Notes: generated by a model not told the origin, from the letters alone. A stretch of DNA of 52,232 nt from Uliginosibacterium gangwonense DSM 18521 (GCF_000373965.1 NZ_KB892864.1:147938-200169), one strand, 5' to 3'; shown: positions 18,345-27,063, numbered from the stretch's first letter. Program-made: numbers and translations.

Positions 18345-18983
18345 ATGAACTGGCTGGCGCATCTCTACCTCTCCGAGCCCACCGTGGCCTTCCGCCTGGG
18401 CAACCTGATGCCCGATCTGCTTGCACAACCACGCTGGCAAGACCTGCCTGAGGCCGTGCAACGCGGTGCCCGCTGCCATCAGATGATTGATGCCTACACC
18501 GATGCGCATGCTGTCGTACGCCGCAGCATCGCCCGCATTGAACCGCCCCTGCGCCGTTATGGCGGCATCCTGGTGGATGTGTTTTACGACCATCTGTTCC
18601 TCTCCCGATGGTCAGACTACGCAAACCAGCCTTTTCCTGCGTTTGAAAACGAGATCTATCACGCCATCGACCATGCGGAACCCATGATCCCCGCCGACGC
18701 AGCAAGCCGCTTGATGCGCATGCGCCAGCACCGCTGGCTGGGCGAATACGCCAGCCTGGAGGGGATCGAGCAAACATTGCACAGGATTGGCGCACGCTTA
18801 CGCAAACCTCAGGCACTAGGCGCTGGAGTCATCTTGCTGGAACGTGAATACGCCGAGTTTGCAGCAGATTTTGCGGAGTTCTTCCCTCAACTAATCTCCC
18901 GCGTGAGCAGCGAATACGCCCTTCCCCTCACACGGGGGACTCTCCCTCCGGCCTGCGCATCCCAGGCATCAGGCCACGCGTGA
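18345..18983 (+). CDS. acpH: Acyl carrier protein phosphodiesterase (AcpH family)
   Basis: Member of the AcpH (DUF479) family, which removes the 4'-phosphopantetheine arm from acyl carrier protein. Recognisable features are the start MNWLAHLYLSEP, GNLMPDLL, the central RCHQMIDAYTDAH and DVFYDHLFLSRW with metal-binding His/Asp. The 212 residues compare with 193 in E. coli. The last 25 residues after FFPQLISRV do not look like the family and may be an extended frame. The ribosome site is weak. The gene stands alone between the divergent phosphodiesterase gene and the two-component pair. Confidence 0.85.
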   Translation: MNWLAHLYLSEPTVAFRLGNLMPDLLAQPRWQDLPEAVQRGARCHQMIDAYTDAHAVVRRSIARIEPPLRRYGGILVDVFYDHLFLSRWSDYANQPFPAFENEIYHAIDHAEPMIPADAASRLMRMRQHRWLGEYASLEGIEQTLHRIGARLRKPQALGAGVILLEREYAEFAADFAEFFPQLISRVSSEYALPLTRGTLPPACASQASGHA

Positions 18984-19158
18984 TCCAGCCGACCAAGCGC
19001 TTGTACGCCTTGTTCGAGCTGCTCCAGAATATCCGGCAAGGGCATTTGCGGCTTGGGCAATCGGGGGCCTTTCGTCGACACAAAGGCACCGTTTAAGCCA
19101 AGCTTTATCCAAGATGCTTTAGACTGTAAAGATACACCCTATTGCATCCCACCACGCT

Positions 19159-19824
19159 ATGCGTCTATTACTGGTAGAGGACGACGCCACCGTCGCCTCC
19201 GGCATATCAGAAGGCTTGGCCCGATCAGGCATTGCGGTAGATCACCTGCGCGCCGCAGAGCCCGCCGAATCGGCCCTGGCGCTCACCTCCTATGATCTGG
19301 CGATCATCGATATCGGGCTACCAGGCATGGATGGGCTGGAACTGATCCGCCGCGTCCGCCGCAAAGGCATCATGGTTCCCGTGCTGATCCTCACTGCCCG
19401 CGATGGTCTTGAAGACCGGGTCAAGGGGCTGGATATCGGGGCGGACGATTATCTGGTCAAACCCTTTTTGCTCCCGGAACTCCAGGCCCGCATCCGCGCA
19501 CTCGTACGTCGCAGCCAAGCCTCGGTCAGTTCCGGGCTGGAGTTCGGTCCCCTGGGGCTGGACTTGGGCCTGCGCATGGCCACACTGAATGGCACACTCC
19601 TGGAGTTGACCGGGCGCGAACTGGATGTGCTCCAGCATCTGATGCTGGCCGCACCCAAGGTGCTCTCCAAACAGAAGCTCACCGAAAGCCTGGGCTGCTG
19701 GGAAGGCGAACTCTCACCCAACGCCATTGAGATCTACATTTCGCGTCTGCGTGCCAAGCTGGCCGATTCTGTGGTGCAGATCCGTACTGTGCGTGGGATT
19801 GGTTACCGGCTGGAGCTGTCTTGA
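19159..19824 (+). CDS. OmpR-family response regulator (QseB/TctD-like)
   Basis: 221-residue transcription regulator. The receiver domain (1-115) has the acidic pair Asp8-Asp9, phosphoacceptor Asp51 in IIDIGLPGMDG, Thr79 and Lys101. The winged-helix domain ends with LRAKLADSVVQIRTVRGIGYRLE, the classic OmpR/PhoB C-terminus. It overlaps the histidine kinase gene by four bases, so the two are a cognate pair. Target genes are unknown. The neighbours (cytochrome b561, the GNAT/arginase genes) are candidates only by position. Confidence 0.94.
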   Translation: MRLLLVEDDATVASGISEGLARSGIAVDHLRAAEPAESALALTSYDLAIIDIGLPGMDGLELIRRVRRKGIMVPVLILTARDGLEDRVKGLDIGADDYLVKPFLLPELQARIRALVRRSQASVSSGLEFGPLGLDLGLRMATLNGTLLELTGRELDVLQHLMLAAPKVLSKQKLTESLGCWEGELSPNAIEIYISRLRAKLADSVVQIRTVRGIGYRLELS

Positions 19825-21245
19825 GCCTACATCTGCCCACCCGATCGGGCTATTCGCTACGACGACGCCTGCTCGGCTTTCTGCTCATGCCGCTACTGGC
19901 CCTGCTGGGCATCAGCATCATTACCGACTACACCGAGGGGATGCACGTTGCCAATCGGGCTTACGACCATGCGCTCTTCAGCACCGCGCTCGCCGTCGCT
20001 GCCCGTCTGGACAGCAATGAAGACGAAAACGATATTGATCTGACCGCCCAGGCTGAAGCGGTATTGCGTACCGATGTGGCCGACAAGGTGTACTTTGCAG
20101 TCACCCGCAGCAACGGGGGCCTGATTGCTGGCGACAAGCAACTGGCCACCAAAGCCACCCCCGCCTATGAGGGCAACCCAAGCTACCACTTCGACATTCT
20201 GGGCGGACTGCCGGTGCGGGTGGCCACCTACCGCTACCGCCCACTGGCTGGCTGGTCGAGTGACGCCACAATCATTGTGGCCGAGACCACTCACAAGCGT
20301 GAGACGGCTGCCAACCGCATCATGATCACCACGCTCTGGACCGATCTGCTGCTGATTGCGACCTCCCTGGTCGTGGTGTTCTTTGGCATCCGCTATGCCA
20401 TGATTCCCCTGGATGCCTTGTGCGAAGGCATCCGGCAGCGGGAGCCTGAAGACCTCAGCCCGGTCAATGAATCCAGTGCGCCCAGCGAAATCCGCCCCCT
20501 GCTCAGCGCCATCAACCGCCTGATGAGTAACCTGCGCGATGCGGGTGCTGCGCAGCAGGCATTCATCTCCAGCGCCGCCCACCAGCTGCGTACCCCGTTG
20601 GCTGGTCTGCAGACCCAACTGGAGTTGATTGCGGAAAACCTCAGCGGCGAAACGCAGGCGCGCGTGGAAATCGTCAAGAAATCTGCAGCCCGCCTGGCGC
20701 ATCTGACCAAGCAGATGCTGGCCTTGGCGCGTTCATCGGTAGATGCCAATCCGGTGGTGGAAATGCAAGGGGTGGCACTCACCGATCTACTGGAATCGGC
20801 CGCCTCGGATTTTCTGGACACGGCCCTGCAAAAAAACATTGATCTGGGCTTTGAAGCGGAGCCCGCACATGTGCAAGGCTCAGGCTGGATGCTCAGGGAA
20901 CTGCTGGCCAACCTGATCGACAACGCCTTGCGCTACACCCCGGAGGGGGGGCATGTCACCGTCCGCTGTGGAACGGACACCAAGGGACAGCCTTACCTTG
21001 AGGTGGAAGACAACGGACCGGGCATCCCCGAAGCGGCCCGCGAGAAAGTGTTCAAGCGTTTCACCCGCCTGGAAGAACAATCCACCGAAGGTTCAGGACT
21101 CGGGCTTTCCATCGTCAAGGAAGTTGCCAAACTTCACCACGCCAAAGTAGAGCTGCGCACCGGGGCTGGGAACTGCGGTCTGATCGTGGCCATCCACTTT
21201 TCCACGCTGTCTGGTTTGCAACGAGCCTCCCATCTGTCAGGGTAA
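19821..21245 (+). CDS. Sensor histidine kinase (QseC/TctE-like)
   Basis: 474-residue membrane sensor. Two transmembrane helices (about residues 15-33 and 172-192) flank a periplasmic sensor region rich in Asp/Glu (DSNEDENDID). Then follow a HAMP-like linker, the H-box AAHQLRTPLAGLQ, N-box LANLIDNALRYTPEG, G1 DNGPGIPE and G2 GSGLGLSIVKEV. I take TTG at 19821 as the start because it overlaps the regulator's stop (TTGA) and gives the usual basic N-terminus before the first helix; no ATG occurs before the first membrane segment. The 2CSK_N-type sensor region suggests small-molecule or metal sensing, but the signal is unknown. Confidence 0.93.
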   Translation: MSLHLPTRSGYSLRRRLLGFLLMPLLALLGISIITDYTEGMHVANRAYDHALFSTALAVAARLDSNEDENDIDLTAQAEAVLRTDVADKVYFAVTRSNGGLIAGDKQLATKATPAYEGNPSYHFDILGGLPVRVATYRYRPLAGWSSDATIIVAETTHKRETAANRIMITTLWTDLLLIATSLVVVFFGIRYAMIPLDALCEGIRQREPEDLSPVNESSAPSEIRPLLSAINRLMSNLRDAGAAQQAFISSAAHQLRTPLAGLQTQLELIAENLSGETQARVEIVKKSAARLAHLTKQMLALARSSVDANPVVEMQGVALTDLLESAASDFLDTALQKNIDLGFEAEPAHVQGSGWMLRELLANLIDNALRYTPEGGHVTVRCGTDTKGQPYLEVEDNGPGIPEAAREKVFKRFTRLEEQSTEGSGLGLSIVKEVAKLHHAKVELRTGAGNCGLIVAIHFSTLSGLQRASHLSG

Positions 21246-21298
21246 CGAAGGGAATCCCTTGCTAGCCTCAATCTCCTCCGCTTACTGGTCAAATTGGC

Positions 21299-21922
21299 AT
21301 GAAGCCCAGCTTAGCCGAAACACCTCCCCCGCCATCTGGCTACCCGCGCTGGCCCGCCATCTGCATCGTGCTCCACTGGAGCATGGCGCTCATCATGGTG
21401 GTGGGTCTGGTGGTTGCATTTGCTTCTCCCAACCACCACGCCCCCGGATACGCTCCTATGAGAACCCTGCACCACAGCATGGGGGTTCTGATCCTGGCGC
21501 TACTCGTCCTGCGGGCCATCATCCAGTTCCGGGTGCGCTCAATCCGCCGCAACGCCATGGATTGGGCGGACTGGCTGGACTGGATCGCCCAGGGCGTACA
21601 TGCCGTACTCTATTCCCTGATGTTCATGCTCCCCATGCTGGGGTGGGCGTTGGTCAATGCTCGCGGGCACGAGGTTGTGGCATTCGGGCTGACGCTGCCC
21701 AACATCACCGCCGGACGCAACCCCGACCTGGAAGACACCTTGGTCGCGCTGCACGTCTCGGCAGCCTGGATCTTCATCGGCATGGCCACCCTGCACATGG
21801 CAGGTATCGTCATGCGTCACCTGATCTGGCGAGACCAGGTATTGGTATCCATGCTGCCAAAGGGTATGCTGTGCGCCTCAAAGGCGGATCGAGACCCCGA
21901 TCACGCCACAATAAGCAAGTAG
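21299..21922 (+). CDS. Cytochrome b561 family protein
   Basis: 207-residue four-helix membrane cytochrome of the CybB/YodB type, expected to bind two b hemes and move electrons from quinol to a periplasmic acceptor such as superoxide. The helices carry His residues at typical places: IVLHWSMALIM, MRTLHHSMGVLIL, LVALHVSAAWIF and ATLHMAGIVMRH. An N-terminal proline-rich stretch precedes helix 1. It starts 54 bases after the kinase gene and may be its target or simply co-transcribed. Nothing links it to the soluble-side group 4 hydrogenase despite the historical family name with Ni-Fe hydrogenase cytochromes. Confidence 0.88.
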   Translation: MKPSLAETPPPPSGYPRWPAICIVLHWSMALIMVVGLVVAFASPNHHAPGYAPMRTLHHSMGVLILALLVLRAIIQFRVRSIRRNAMDWADWLDWIAQGVHAVLYSLMFMLPMLGWALVNARGHEVVAFGLTLPNITAGRNPDLEDTLVALHVSAAWIFIGMATLHMAGIVMRHLIWRDQVLVSMLPKGMLCASKADRDPDHATISK

Positions 21923-21979
21923 CAGATCTGTTCCAGGGTCATGGACAGATCCTGAAATGGAAGATTGATCGGTATCACC

Positions 21980-22066
21980 ATGTGGGGAAATCTGTTTTTC
22001 TACTGCCAGAGAGGCAAGGGCTTGTCACGCCCCGAACAAGCATCCTGGCTGGCCCCGCACGCCTGA
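21980..22066 (+). CDS. Possible 28-residue peptide before the GNAT gene
   Basis: A short frame starting at ATG 21980 encodes 28 residues with two Trp, an FFYC stretch and a basic middle, ending 16 bases before the ATG at 22083. There is no good ribosome site, so it may be chance. It is listed because it fills most of the 160-base gap and could be a leader peptide. Confidence 0.15.
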   Translation: MWGNLFFYCQRGKGLSRPEQASWLAPHA

Positions 22067-22082
22067 ACCCGTCCCCCCGCAC

Positions 22083-23171
22083 ATGAATAGTTCTGTATCA
22101 CTGAACGGGCTTGAGCCTGACGCACTGTTGCAACACTTCACCCATCACCCGCCCAAAGGGTTTGAGGCATTTGTATTGCCCGAAGGTGTACATGGGTTCT
22201 ACGCCGATTTCGACATTCTGACCACGGCAGACGACGCCGTGCAACGCAAGCTGGCAAAGCTCCCAGGCGGCAAGTGGCTACGCAGGCTTCTGTATCTGCG
22301 GACCTGCTTTATTGGCACCACCGCCAGCGAATATGCGCCGCTGCCGGAGCAGATCAAGCCAAGCCTGTTGGTTGAACGCATTCTTGCCACGTGGCAACGA
22401 CGCTCGATGCTGTTGATTGTGAAGGATGTGCCAGAAGCCTCCCCTTTGCTCTCGGCACAAGCCAACCGGTACGCGGAAGACTTCATCGCTGCCAGCCTTG
22501 CCAAAGGGTTCTTCATGGTGGATGGGCAGGCGCTGGCCTATGTGCCCATCGATTTTGCCTCGCAGGACGAATATCTGGCGCGGCTCTCTTCCGGGCGGCG
22601 GCGCGATATCCGCCGCAAGCTCAAAGCGCGTGCGGCCCTTCGGCTGGAAGTGCTGGACACCGGCTGCGAGCGTCTCAAGGACGCGGCCCTACTCGATGAA
22701 CTCTATGCGCAATACCTGGAGGTTTATGCGCAAAGCGAGATTCATTTTGATCTGCTCAGCCCGGAATTTTTCCGGGCCGTGCTGCAAGACGCCACAATAG
22801 ACGGACGCCTTTTCCTCTACTGGCACGAAGAAAAAATCATTGGGCATAACCTGTGTTTTGTCTATAACGGCATGCTGGTCGACAAATACGTCGGCTTCCG
22901 CTACCCGGTAGCCCGCGATTGCAACCTGTATTTCGTGAGTTGGATGGAGAATCTGAATTACGCCCTCGCCAACGGCCTGAGCCACTATATTGCAGGCTGG
23001 ACCGACCCGCAGATCAAGGCCTACCTGGGGGCGAGCTTCACATTCACACGGCATGCCGTCTACGTGCGCAACGCCATCCTGCGGAGTATTCTGCGCCGCC
23101 TCTCCGGGTTGTTTGAAAGTGACCGCAAATGGTTTGAAACGGACAAGAATGCACTCGCCCCTCATTCTTGA
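22083..23171 (+). CDS. FemAB/GNAT-like N-acyltransferase
   Basis: 362-residue soluble protein with a GNAT-type fold in the C-terminal half (acetyltransferase_6/FemAB-related). RRRDIRRKLKAR is followed by the core strands FLYWHEEKIIGHNLCFVYNGMLVDKYVGF and the WMENLNYALANGL helix with IAGWTDPQIKAYLGA. Relatives transfer acyl or aminoacyl groups to amino groups of cell-wall precursors, lipids or polysaccharides. The acceptor here is unknown. The 3' end overlaps the arginase-like gene by 23 bases, so the two products probably act together. What I see is the fold-level pattern; the specific reaction is inference. Confidence 0.75.
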   Translation: MNSSVSLNGLEPDALLQHFTHHPPKGFEAFVLPEGVHGFYADFDILTTADDAVQRKLAKLPGGKWLRRLLYLRTCFIGTTASEYAPLPEQIKPSLLVERILATWQRRSMLLIVKDVPEASPLLSAQANRYAEDFIAASLAKGFFMVDGQALAYVPIDFASQDEYLARLSSGRRRDIRRKLKARAALRLEVLDTGCERLKDAALLDELYAQYLEVYAQSEIHFDLLSPEFFRAVLQDATIDGRLFLYWHEEKIIGHNLCFVYNGMLVDKYVGFRYPVARDCNLYFVSWMENLNYALANGLSHYIAGWTDPQIKAYLGASFTFTRHAVYVRNAILRSILRRLSGLFESDRKWFETDKNALAPHS

Positions 23172-24024
23172 TTTTGACGCCTCTCTGCCGAGCCTCGAAA
23201 ATGCGTTCCGCATTGACCTGGGCGCATGGCAAGAGCGCATTCGTTTTGGCTGCACCATGCAAACGTGGCGGGAGCTGGAAACACACCTCGCCACAGCCTT
23301 ACCCTCCCATTACGGCACGGTCTGCATGGGCAGTGGTGACTATCACCACATCAGCCACCTGCTCATCAAACGGCTCGCCGAGCATGAACCTTTTGACGTG
23401 GTGGTGTGTGACAACCACCCGGACAATATGCGATTCCCATTCGGCATCCACTGCGGCTCATGGGTCAAGCACATTGCAAAGCTGCCGCAGGTTCGTTCCA
23501 TCCATGTCATGGGCATCACCTCCGGTGATGTGGGCTGGCAACACGCCTGGGAGAACCATCTGTGGCCGCTGTATAACGGCAAGGTGCGCTACTGGACCAT
23601 CGGCGTTGGCAACGGTTGGGCCAAGGCAATCGGACTGGGGCGAGCTGTCAATCGGTTTGCGGACAGGCAGACAATGCTTGCAGCATTGAACGAGGAACTT
23701 GCCCGCCATGCAACGCCGGTGTACCTCTCCATCGACAAGGATGTGCTCAGCCCGGACGAAGTGCGCACAAACTGGGATCAGGGCTGCCTGACACTTGCTG
23801 ATCTGCAGAGCCTGATCAGCACTTTGCAGGGCCGCATCATCGGTAGTGACATCACTGGCGAAGTCTCGATCTACCACTATCTGGCCCGCTGGAAACGCCT
23901 GTTGAGCGCAATGGACGAGCAACCCGAGATTTCCTCCAGCGAATTACAGCAGTGGCAGACCCGACAGGCCGAAGCCAATGGCATGCTGATGGAAGCTATT
24001 GCCAGGGCTCGTCGACCGGCTTGA
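23149..24024 (+). CDS. Arginase/ureohydrolase-fold protein
   Basis: 291-residue protein with the two-manganese arginase/agmatinase signature in order: GSGDYHH (residues 61-67, His66 or 67), CDNHPDN (Asp88, His90, Asp92), SIDKDVLSP (Asp196, Asp198) and SDITGEV (Asp234, Glu238). All metal ligands are kept, so hydrolysis of a guanidino or related C-N bond is likely. The DxHxD and SxDxD contexts differ from true arginases (DP replaced by SP), so the substrate is probably not arginine. The ATG at 23149 is preceded by GGACAAG and overlaps the previous gene. The stop is two bases from the stop of the convergent DegT gene. Confidence 0.82.
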   Translation: MHSPLILDFDASLPSLENAFRIDLGAWQERIRFGCTMQTWRELETHLATALPSHYGTVCMGSGDYHHISHLLIKRLAEHEPFDVVVCDNHPDNMRFPFGIHCGSWVKHIAKLPQVRSIHVMGITSGDVGWQHAWENHLWPLYNGKVRYWTIGVGNGWAKAIGLGRAVNRFADRQTMLAALNEELARHATPVYLSIDKDVLSPDEVRTNWDQGCLTLADLQSLISTLQGRIIGSDITGEVSIYHYLARWKRLLSAMDEQPEISSSELQQWQTRQAEANGMLMEAIARARRPA

Positions 24025-24026
24025 GT

Positions 24027-25238
24027 TTAGCCGCAGCAGCGCCGCAGCACAGTCAGAATCCGCTCAAAATCCGCATCATCCAGCCAGGGACTATTGCTGA
24101 TCGTCAGCGAACGGTCGGCAAAATCCCGCGCGTGCGGATAATCCCCTTGCTCCACCCAGGGTCGCAGATAGGCATAGTCATGCAAGGCGTGGATGAACAT
24201 CCGCGTCACGCCCAGCCCAGCCCCCCACAACTCGGCCATGGCGGCATCCCGTGTCTGCACATCGGGCAGCAGCACCATCAGTGAGGGCCATACGCCCTGC
24301 GCATTGGGCACAGCATCCGCCACCACCTGTACCCCCGGCAACGCTGCCAATTGCGTGATGCGCCTTTGCGCCTGAGACGCAGTTTCAGCCTGAAATCCCG
24401 GCAGCCTTTTCAATGCGCGCAGCCCCACCGCCTGCCGCCAGCGCCCTACTTTATGCAAAGGCAATTCCGGGTCAAACACATCGCCCACAGCCTCTTCCAG
24501 ATTCCCCGTACGCAAGCCACGACGCAGCGGGATGCCGTAGACATAGTTCAAAGAACTGGGCCGATAAAATGCAGCATAACCACACAGTTCCAGGCTACGC
24601 ATCCACTCCATGCGCCAGTCTACTGGCACGATCTCGTCACTCACACGCGCAATCGCGTGCGCCAGTGCAGGGTCCCGCGCTACCCACAGCCCCCCTTCAT
24701 ACAGGCTCAGCCCCTTGCCTGCAGCGAAGCTGAAAAATCCAGCATCCCCCATCAAGCCAATACTTTCGCCATGAATACGGGCACCGAAAGCCTGCGCGGC
24801 ATCCTCTACCACGAGCGCCCCGCAAGCATGCGCGATCTGTGCCGCGCCCGCCACATCGGCCACCCGGCCTGCCAAATGAGTGGGGATGACCGCCAGCGTA
24901 TCCTGATCGCATAGCGCAGCAAGTGCGGTTTTGTCCAGATCAAAACTGTTGGGTGCCAGATCGCACAACACCGTTTTGAGGCCACAGTGGGCAATTGCCA
25001 ACGCCACCAAGGGGCAGGTATAGGCGGGAACGATGACCTTGCTGCGCGGTGAAAGACGCCGCAATGCGCTCAGGATCACGATCAGGCAGGCCGTGCCGGA
25101 ACATTCCAGCCCCGCGCGAGAAACACCCAAAAAACGCGCCGCCTGCGTAGCGAAATCCCCCCGCCGCACGGGCAGAAGATCGCGCAGATGTAGCGGCAGC
25201 CCCGCCGTAGGGGGAATCTCACGCCAAGCCTTAAGCAT
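24027..25238 (-). CDS. DegT/DnrJ/EryC1-family aminotransferase
   Basis: 403-residue PLP enzyme of the sugar-aminotransferase family. The catalytic Lys lies in GFFSFAAGKGLSLYEGG. The PLP-phosphate and ring contacts are in SGTACLIVILSAL and VVEDAAQAFGA. Members put an amino group on a nucleotide-linked keto-sugar or related carbonyl. The ATG at 25238 overlaps the stop of the upstream membrane gene by 8 bases; the frame is open 33 codons further but inside that gene. In one operon with two small SMR-type membrane proteins, it suggests an amino-modified lipid-linked product that is flipped across the membrane. That is inference, by analogy with ArnB/ArnE/ArnF. Confidence 0.85.
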   Translation of the reverse strand: MLKAWREIPPTAGLPLHLRDLLPVRRGDFATQAARFLGVSRAGLECSGTACLIVILSALRRLSPRSKVIVPAYTCPLVALAIAHCGLKTVLCDLAPNSFDLDKTALAALCDQDTLAVIPTHLAGRVADVAGAAQIAHACGALVVEDAAQAFGARIHGESIGLMGDAGFFSFAAGKGLSLYEGGLWVARDPALAHAIARVSDEIVPVDWRMEWMRSLELCGYAAFYRPSSLNYVYGIPLRRGLRTGNLEEAVGDVFDPELPLHKVGRWRQAVGLRALKRLPGFQAETASQAQRRITQLAALPGVQVVADAVPNAQGVWPSLMVLLPDVQTRDAAMAELWGAGLGVTRMFIHALHDYAYLRPWVEQGDYPHARDFADRSLTISNSPWLDDADFERILTVLRRCCG

Positions 25239-25626
25239 GCGTCTGAGGCTCCTTCGGTTCGCTATAGGCCAGACACACGACCCCGGCCAGAATGAGGAGC
25301 GCACCCAGATACTGGACAAGGTTGAGATGTTCGCCAAACAACGGCACAGAAATAATCATGACGCCGATGATTTCCAGGTGGGACGCCGCAAATGCCACCC
25401 CGACCGATACCTTGCGCAACAGGGTCATCCAGATCACAAAGGCCCCCAGGTAGCCGATGATTGAGCCATACACCCAGGGTTCGGTCAGCACCCGCAGCAA
25501 CCATGCAAAATTCAGGACGAAAGGTTCGGCATGGTTGGCAGCGATCTTGAAGCAGACCTGCGAGAAGGTATCCATCACCAACAACATCAGGAAACCCACA
25601 AAATAGAAACGACGGATATCGCTCAT
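25231..25626 (-). CDS. SMR/EamA-type small membrane protein (second of pair)
   Basis: 131-residue protein with four predicted helices, the size and shape of ArnE/ArnF and EmrE half-transporters. Features are an acidic residue in the first helix (LVMDTFSQ), a GYLGAFVIWMTLL helix and a conserved closing helix LVQYLGALLILAGVVCLAY. The ATG at 25626 overlaps the TGA of the upstream homologue (TGATG). The partner has the same fold but different sequence, so the two probably form a heterodimer, as ArnE and ArnF do. The cargo is unknown; a lipid-linked amino compound made by the adjacent aminotransferase is a reasonable guess. Confidence 0.8.
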   Translation of the reverse strand: MSDIRRFYFVGFLMLLVMDTFSQVCFKIAANHAEPFVLNFAWLLRVLTEPWVYGSIIGYLGAFVIWMTLLRKVSVGVAFAASHLEIIGVMIISVPLFGEHLNLVQYLGALLILAGVVCLAYSEPKEPQTHA

Positions 25627-25988
25627 CACCCTGCTCCCCCAACCAATGCCACGCCCAGTACAATCAAGGCGACCCCGATGACCCGCAGGCGGGTAAAGTG
25701 CTCATGGAACCAGATCCGCCCGCCGATCATGATGATGACGATACTGAGCATCCCCAGGAGCACGCCTTGCGACAACGGCACGACCGACAGGAACGCCAGC
25801 CACAGGACAAACTCTGCGATAAAACAGACAATCCCCACCCAGAGCCAGGGTCGGGCCAGCATATGACGCCAATGTGCCCAGCCGGTCGCCGTGTCATTTT
25901 CGATCGCGGCAGCCTTGAAGGCCAGATGGCCTGCGGAATCGACCAGCAGATTCATGCCCCAGAGGGCCACTACATATAAGGATTTCAT
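25626..25988 (-). CDS. SMR/EamA-type small membrane protein (first of pair)
   Basis: 120-residue protein with four predicted helices. It has LLVDSAGHLAFKAAA in helix 1 with an acidic residue, FIAEFVLWLAFLSVVPLSQGV in the centre and VIGVALIVLGVALVGGAG at the end, the typical EamA/SMR finish. It is the first gene of the minus-strand operon: SMR-1, SMR-2 and aminotransferase, each overlapping the next. The upstream 188-base region separates it from the divergent hydrolase gene and holds a perfect palindrome. Confidence 0.8.
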   Translation of the reverse strand: MKSLYVVALWGMNLLVDSAGHLAFKAAAIENDTATGWAHWRHMLARPWLWVGIVCFIAEFVLWLAFLSVVPLSQGVLLGMLSIVIIMIGGRIWFHEHFTRLRVIGVALIVLGVALVGGAG

Positions 25989-26027
25989 AGTTTGAGACGC
26001 TTGTACGCTACGGTTTCTGACAGATTT

Positions 26028-26055
26028 ATTAAATCATGCGCGGTGACAGGATCAA
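26028..26055 (-). promoter_or_regulatory. Possible sigma-70 promoter for the SMR-SMR-DegT operon
   Basis: On the minus strand TTGATC (26055-26050), 16 bases, then TTTAAT (26033-26028). The -10 matches 5 of 6 and the -35 matches 4 of 6. It is about 40 bases upstream of the first start codon. Confidence 0.4.
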
Positions 26056-26087
26056 GACAGCTGCTTCTTGCGATAATCACGCCGGAT

Positions 26088-26110
26088 TCTGCCAAATTAC
26101 GTTTGGCAGA
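26088..26110. promoter_or_regulatory. Perfect 9-bp palindrome between divergent genes (candidate operator)
   Basis: TCTGCCAAA (26088-26096), five-base spacer, TTTGGCAGA (26102-26110). It is symmetric and lies between the SMR operon and the hydrolase gene, where a dimeric repressor could control both. There is no T-run, so it is not a terminator. Confidence 0.5.
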
Positions 26111-26176
26111 CATGTAACAAGAAGCCTGCAAGTGGCGCTTGCGGGCTGTAGAGGATGAAAATAGGTGGCTGACACC

Positions 26177-27031
26177 ATGTCGATCGTATCTGAACCCCTC
26201 TCTGGCGGGGACTCTGCCGGTGTGCTGTTGATTCACGGCCTGACCGGAACGCCCAATGAAATGCGCTACGTGGCCAAGGGCCTGACCCGTGCAGGTTTTA
26301 CCACGCACTGCGTGCAACTGGCCGGGCATTGCGGCACCGAGGCAGATTTGCTCAATACCGGCTGGCGCGACTGGTTTGCCAGCGTTGAAGAGGCGGCGGA
26401 CAAGCTCCTTGCGGAAGTGGATCACCTTTTCGTGGCGGGCTTGTCGATGGGTTCTGTGCTGTCGATCAAGTATGCCATCGAACACCCGGACAAGGTCAGC
26501 GGTCTGGGGCTGTATGGCACCACATTCTTCTACGATGGCTGGAGCATTCCCGCCGTGGGGCGCCTGTCCTTCCTGTTGCCGATTTTTGACCGCCTGGGGA
26601 TTGGCCGCAAGAAAGCCTTCATCGAAACCTTTCCGTATGGCTTGAAGAACGAGCGCCTGCGTCGCTCCGTATCCGAAAAGATGCTCTCGGGCGACAGCGA
26701 AGCTGCGGGCCTGCCGGGCAATCCCTGGCCCTCGCTCGCCGAGTTCTACCGCTTGTCTCACGATGTGCAGCGCAATCTGCACCGCGTCACCGCCCCTGCC
26801 CTGGCGATGCATGCCCGTGAAGATGACGTGGCGAGCCTGCGCAACGCCCAACTGATCCAGCGCAAGACCTCTGCCCCCGTAGAAACCGTGGTGCTGACCG
26901 ACAGCTACCACATGATCACCGTGGATCAGGAGAAGGAACAGGTCGTGGCCCGCTCGGCAGACTTCTTCAAGCGTGTCGTTGCCAACAAGCAGGCCCAGCG
27001 GGAGCGGAAGGTTCGCCAGATGGCAGGCTGA
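26177..27031 (+). CDS. Alpha/beta-hydrolase (carboxylesterase/monoacylglycerol lipase type)
   Basis: Soluble esterase or lipase of about 284 residues. The oxyanion-hole motif LLIHGLTGTPNEM, the nucleophile elbow GLSMGS with the catalytic Ser, Asp in HAREDDVASL and His in TDSYHMITVD form a full triad, as in the Est30 family. The ATG at 26177 has AGGTGG 8 bases upstream. A GTG at 26165, with GAGGA upstream, is an equally possible start and would add four residues. It stands alone, with a strong terminator after it. The substrate is not evident. Confidence 0.87.
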   Translation: MSIVSEPLSGGDSAGVLLIHGLTGTPNEMRYVAKGLTRAGFTTHCVQLAGHCGTEADLLNTGWRDWFASVEEAADKLLAEVDHLFVAGLSMGSVLSIKYAIEHPDKVSGLGLYGTTFFYDGWSIPAVGRLSFLLPIFDRLGIGRKKAFIETFPYGLKNERLRRSVSEKMLSGDSEAAGLPGNPWPSLAEFYRLSHDVQRNLHRVTAPALAMHAREDDVASLRNAQLIQRKTSAPVETVVLTDSYHMITVDQEKEQVVARSADFFKRVVANKQAQRERKVRQMAG

Positions 27032-27063
27032 TTTCATCGCAATTGACACGTTGCTGACATAAA

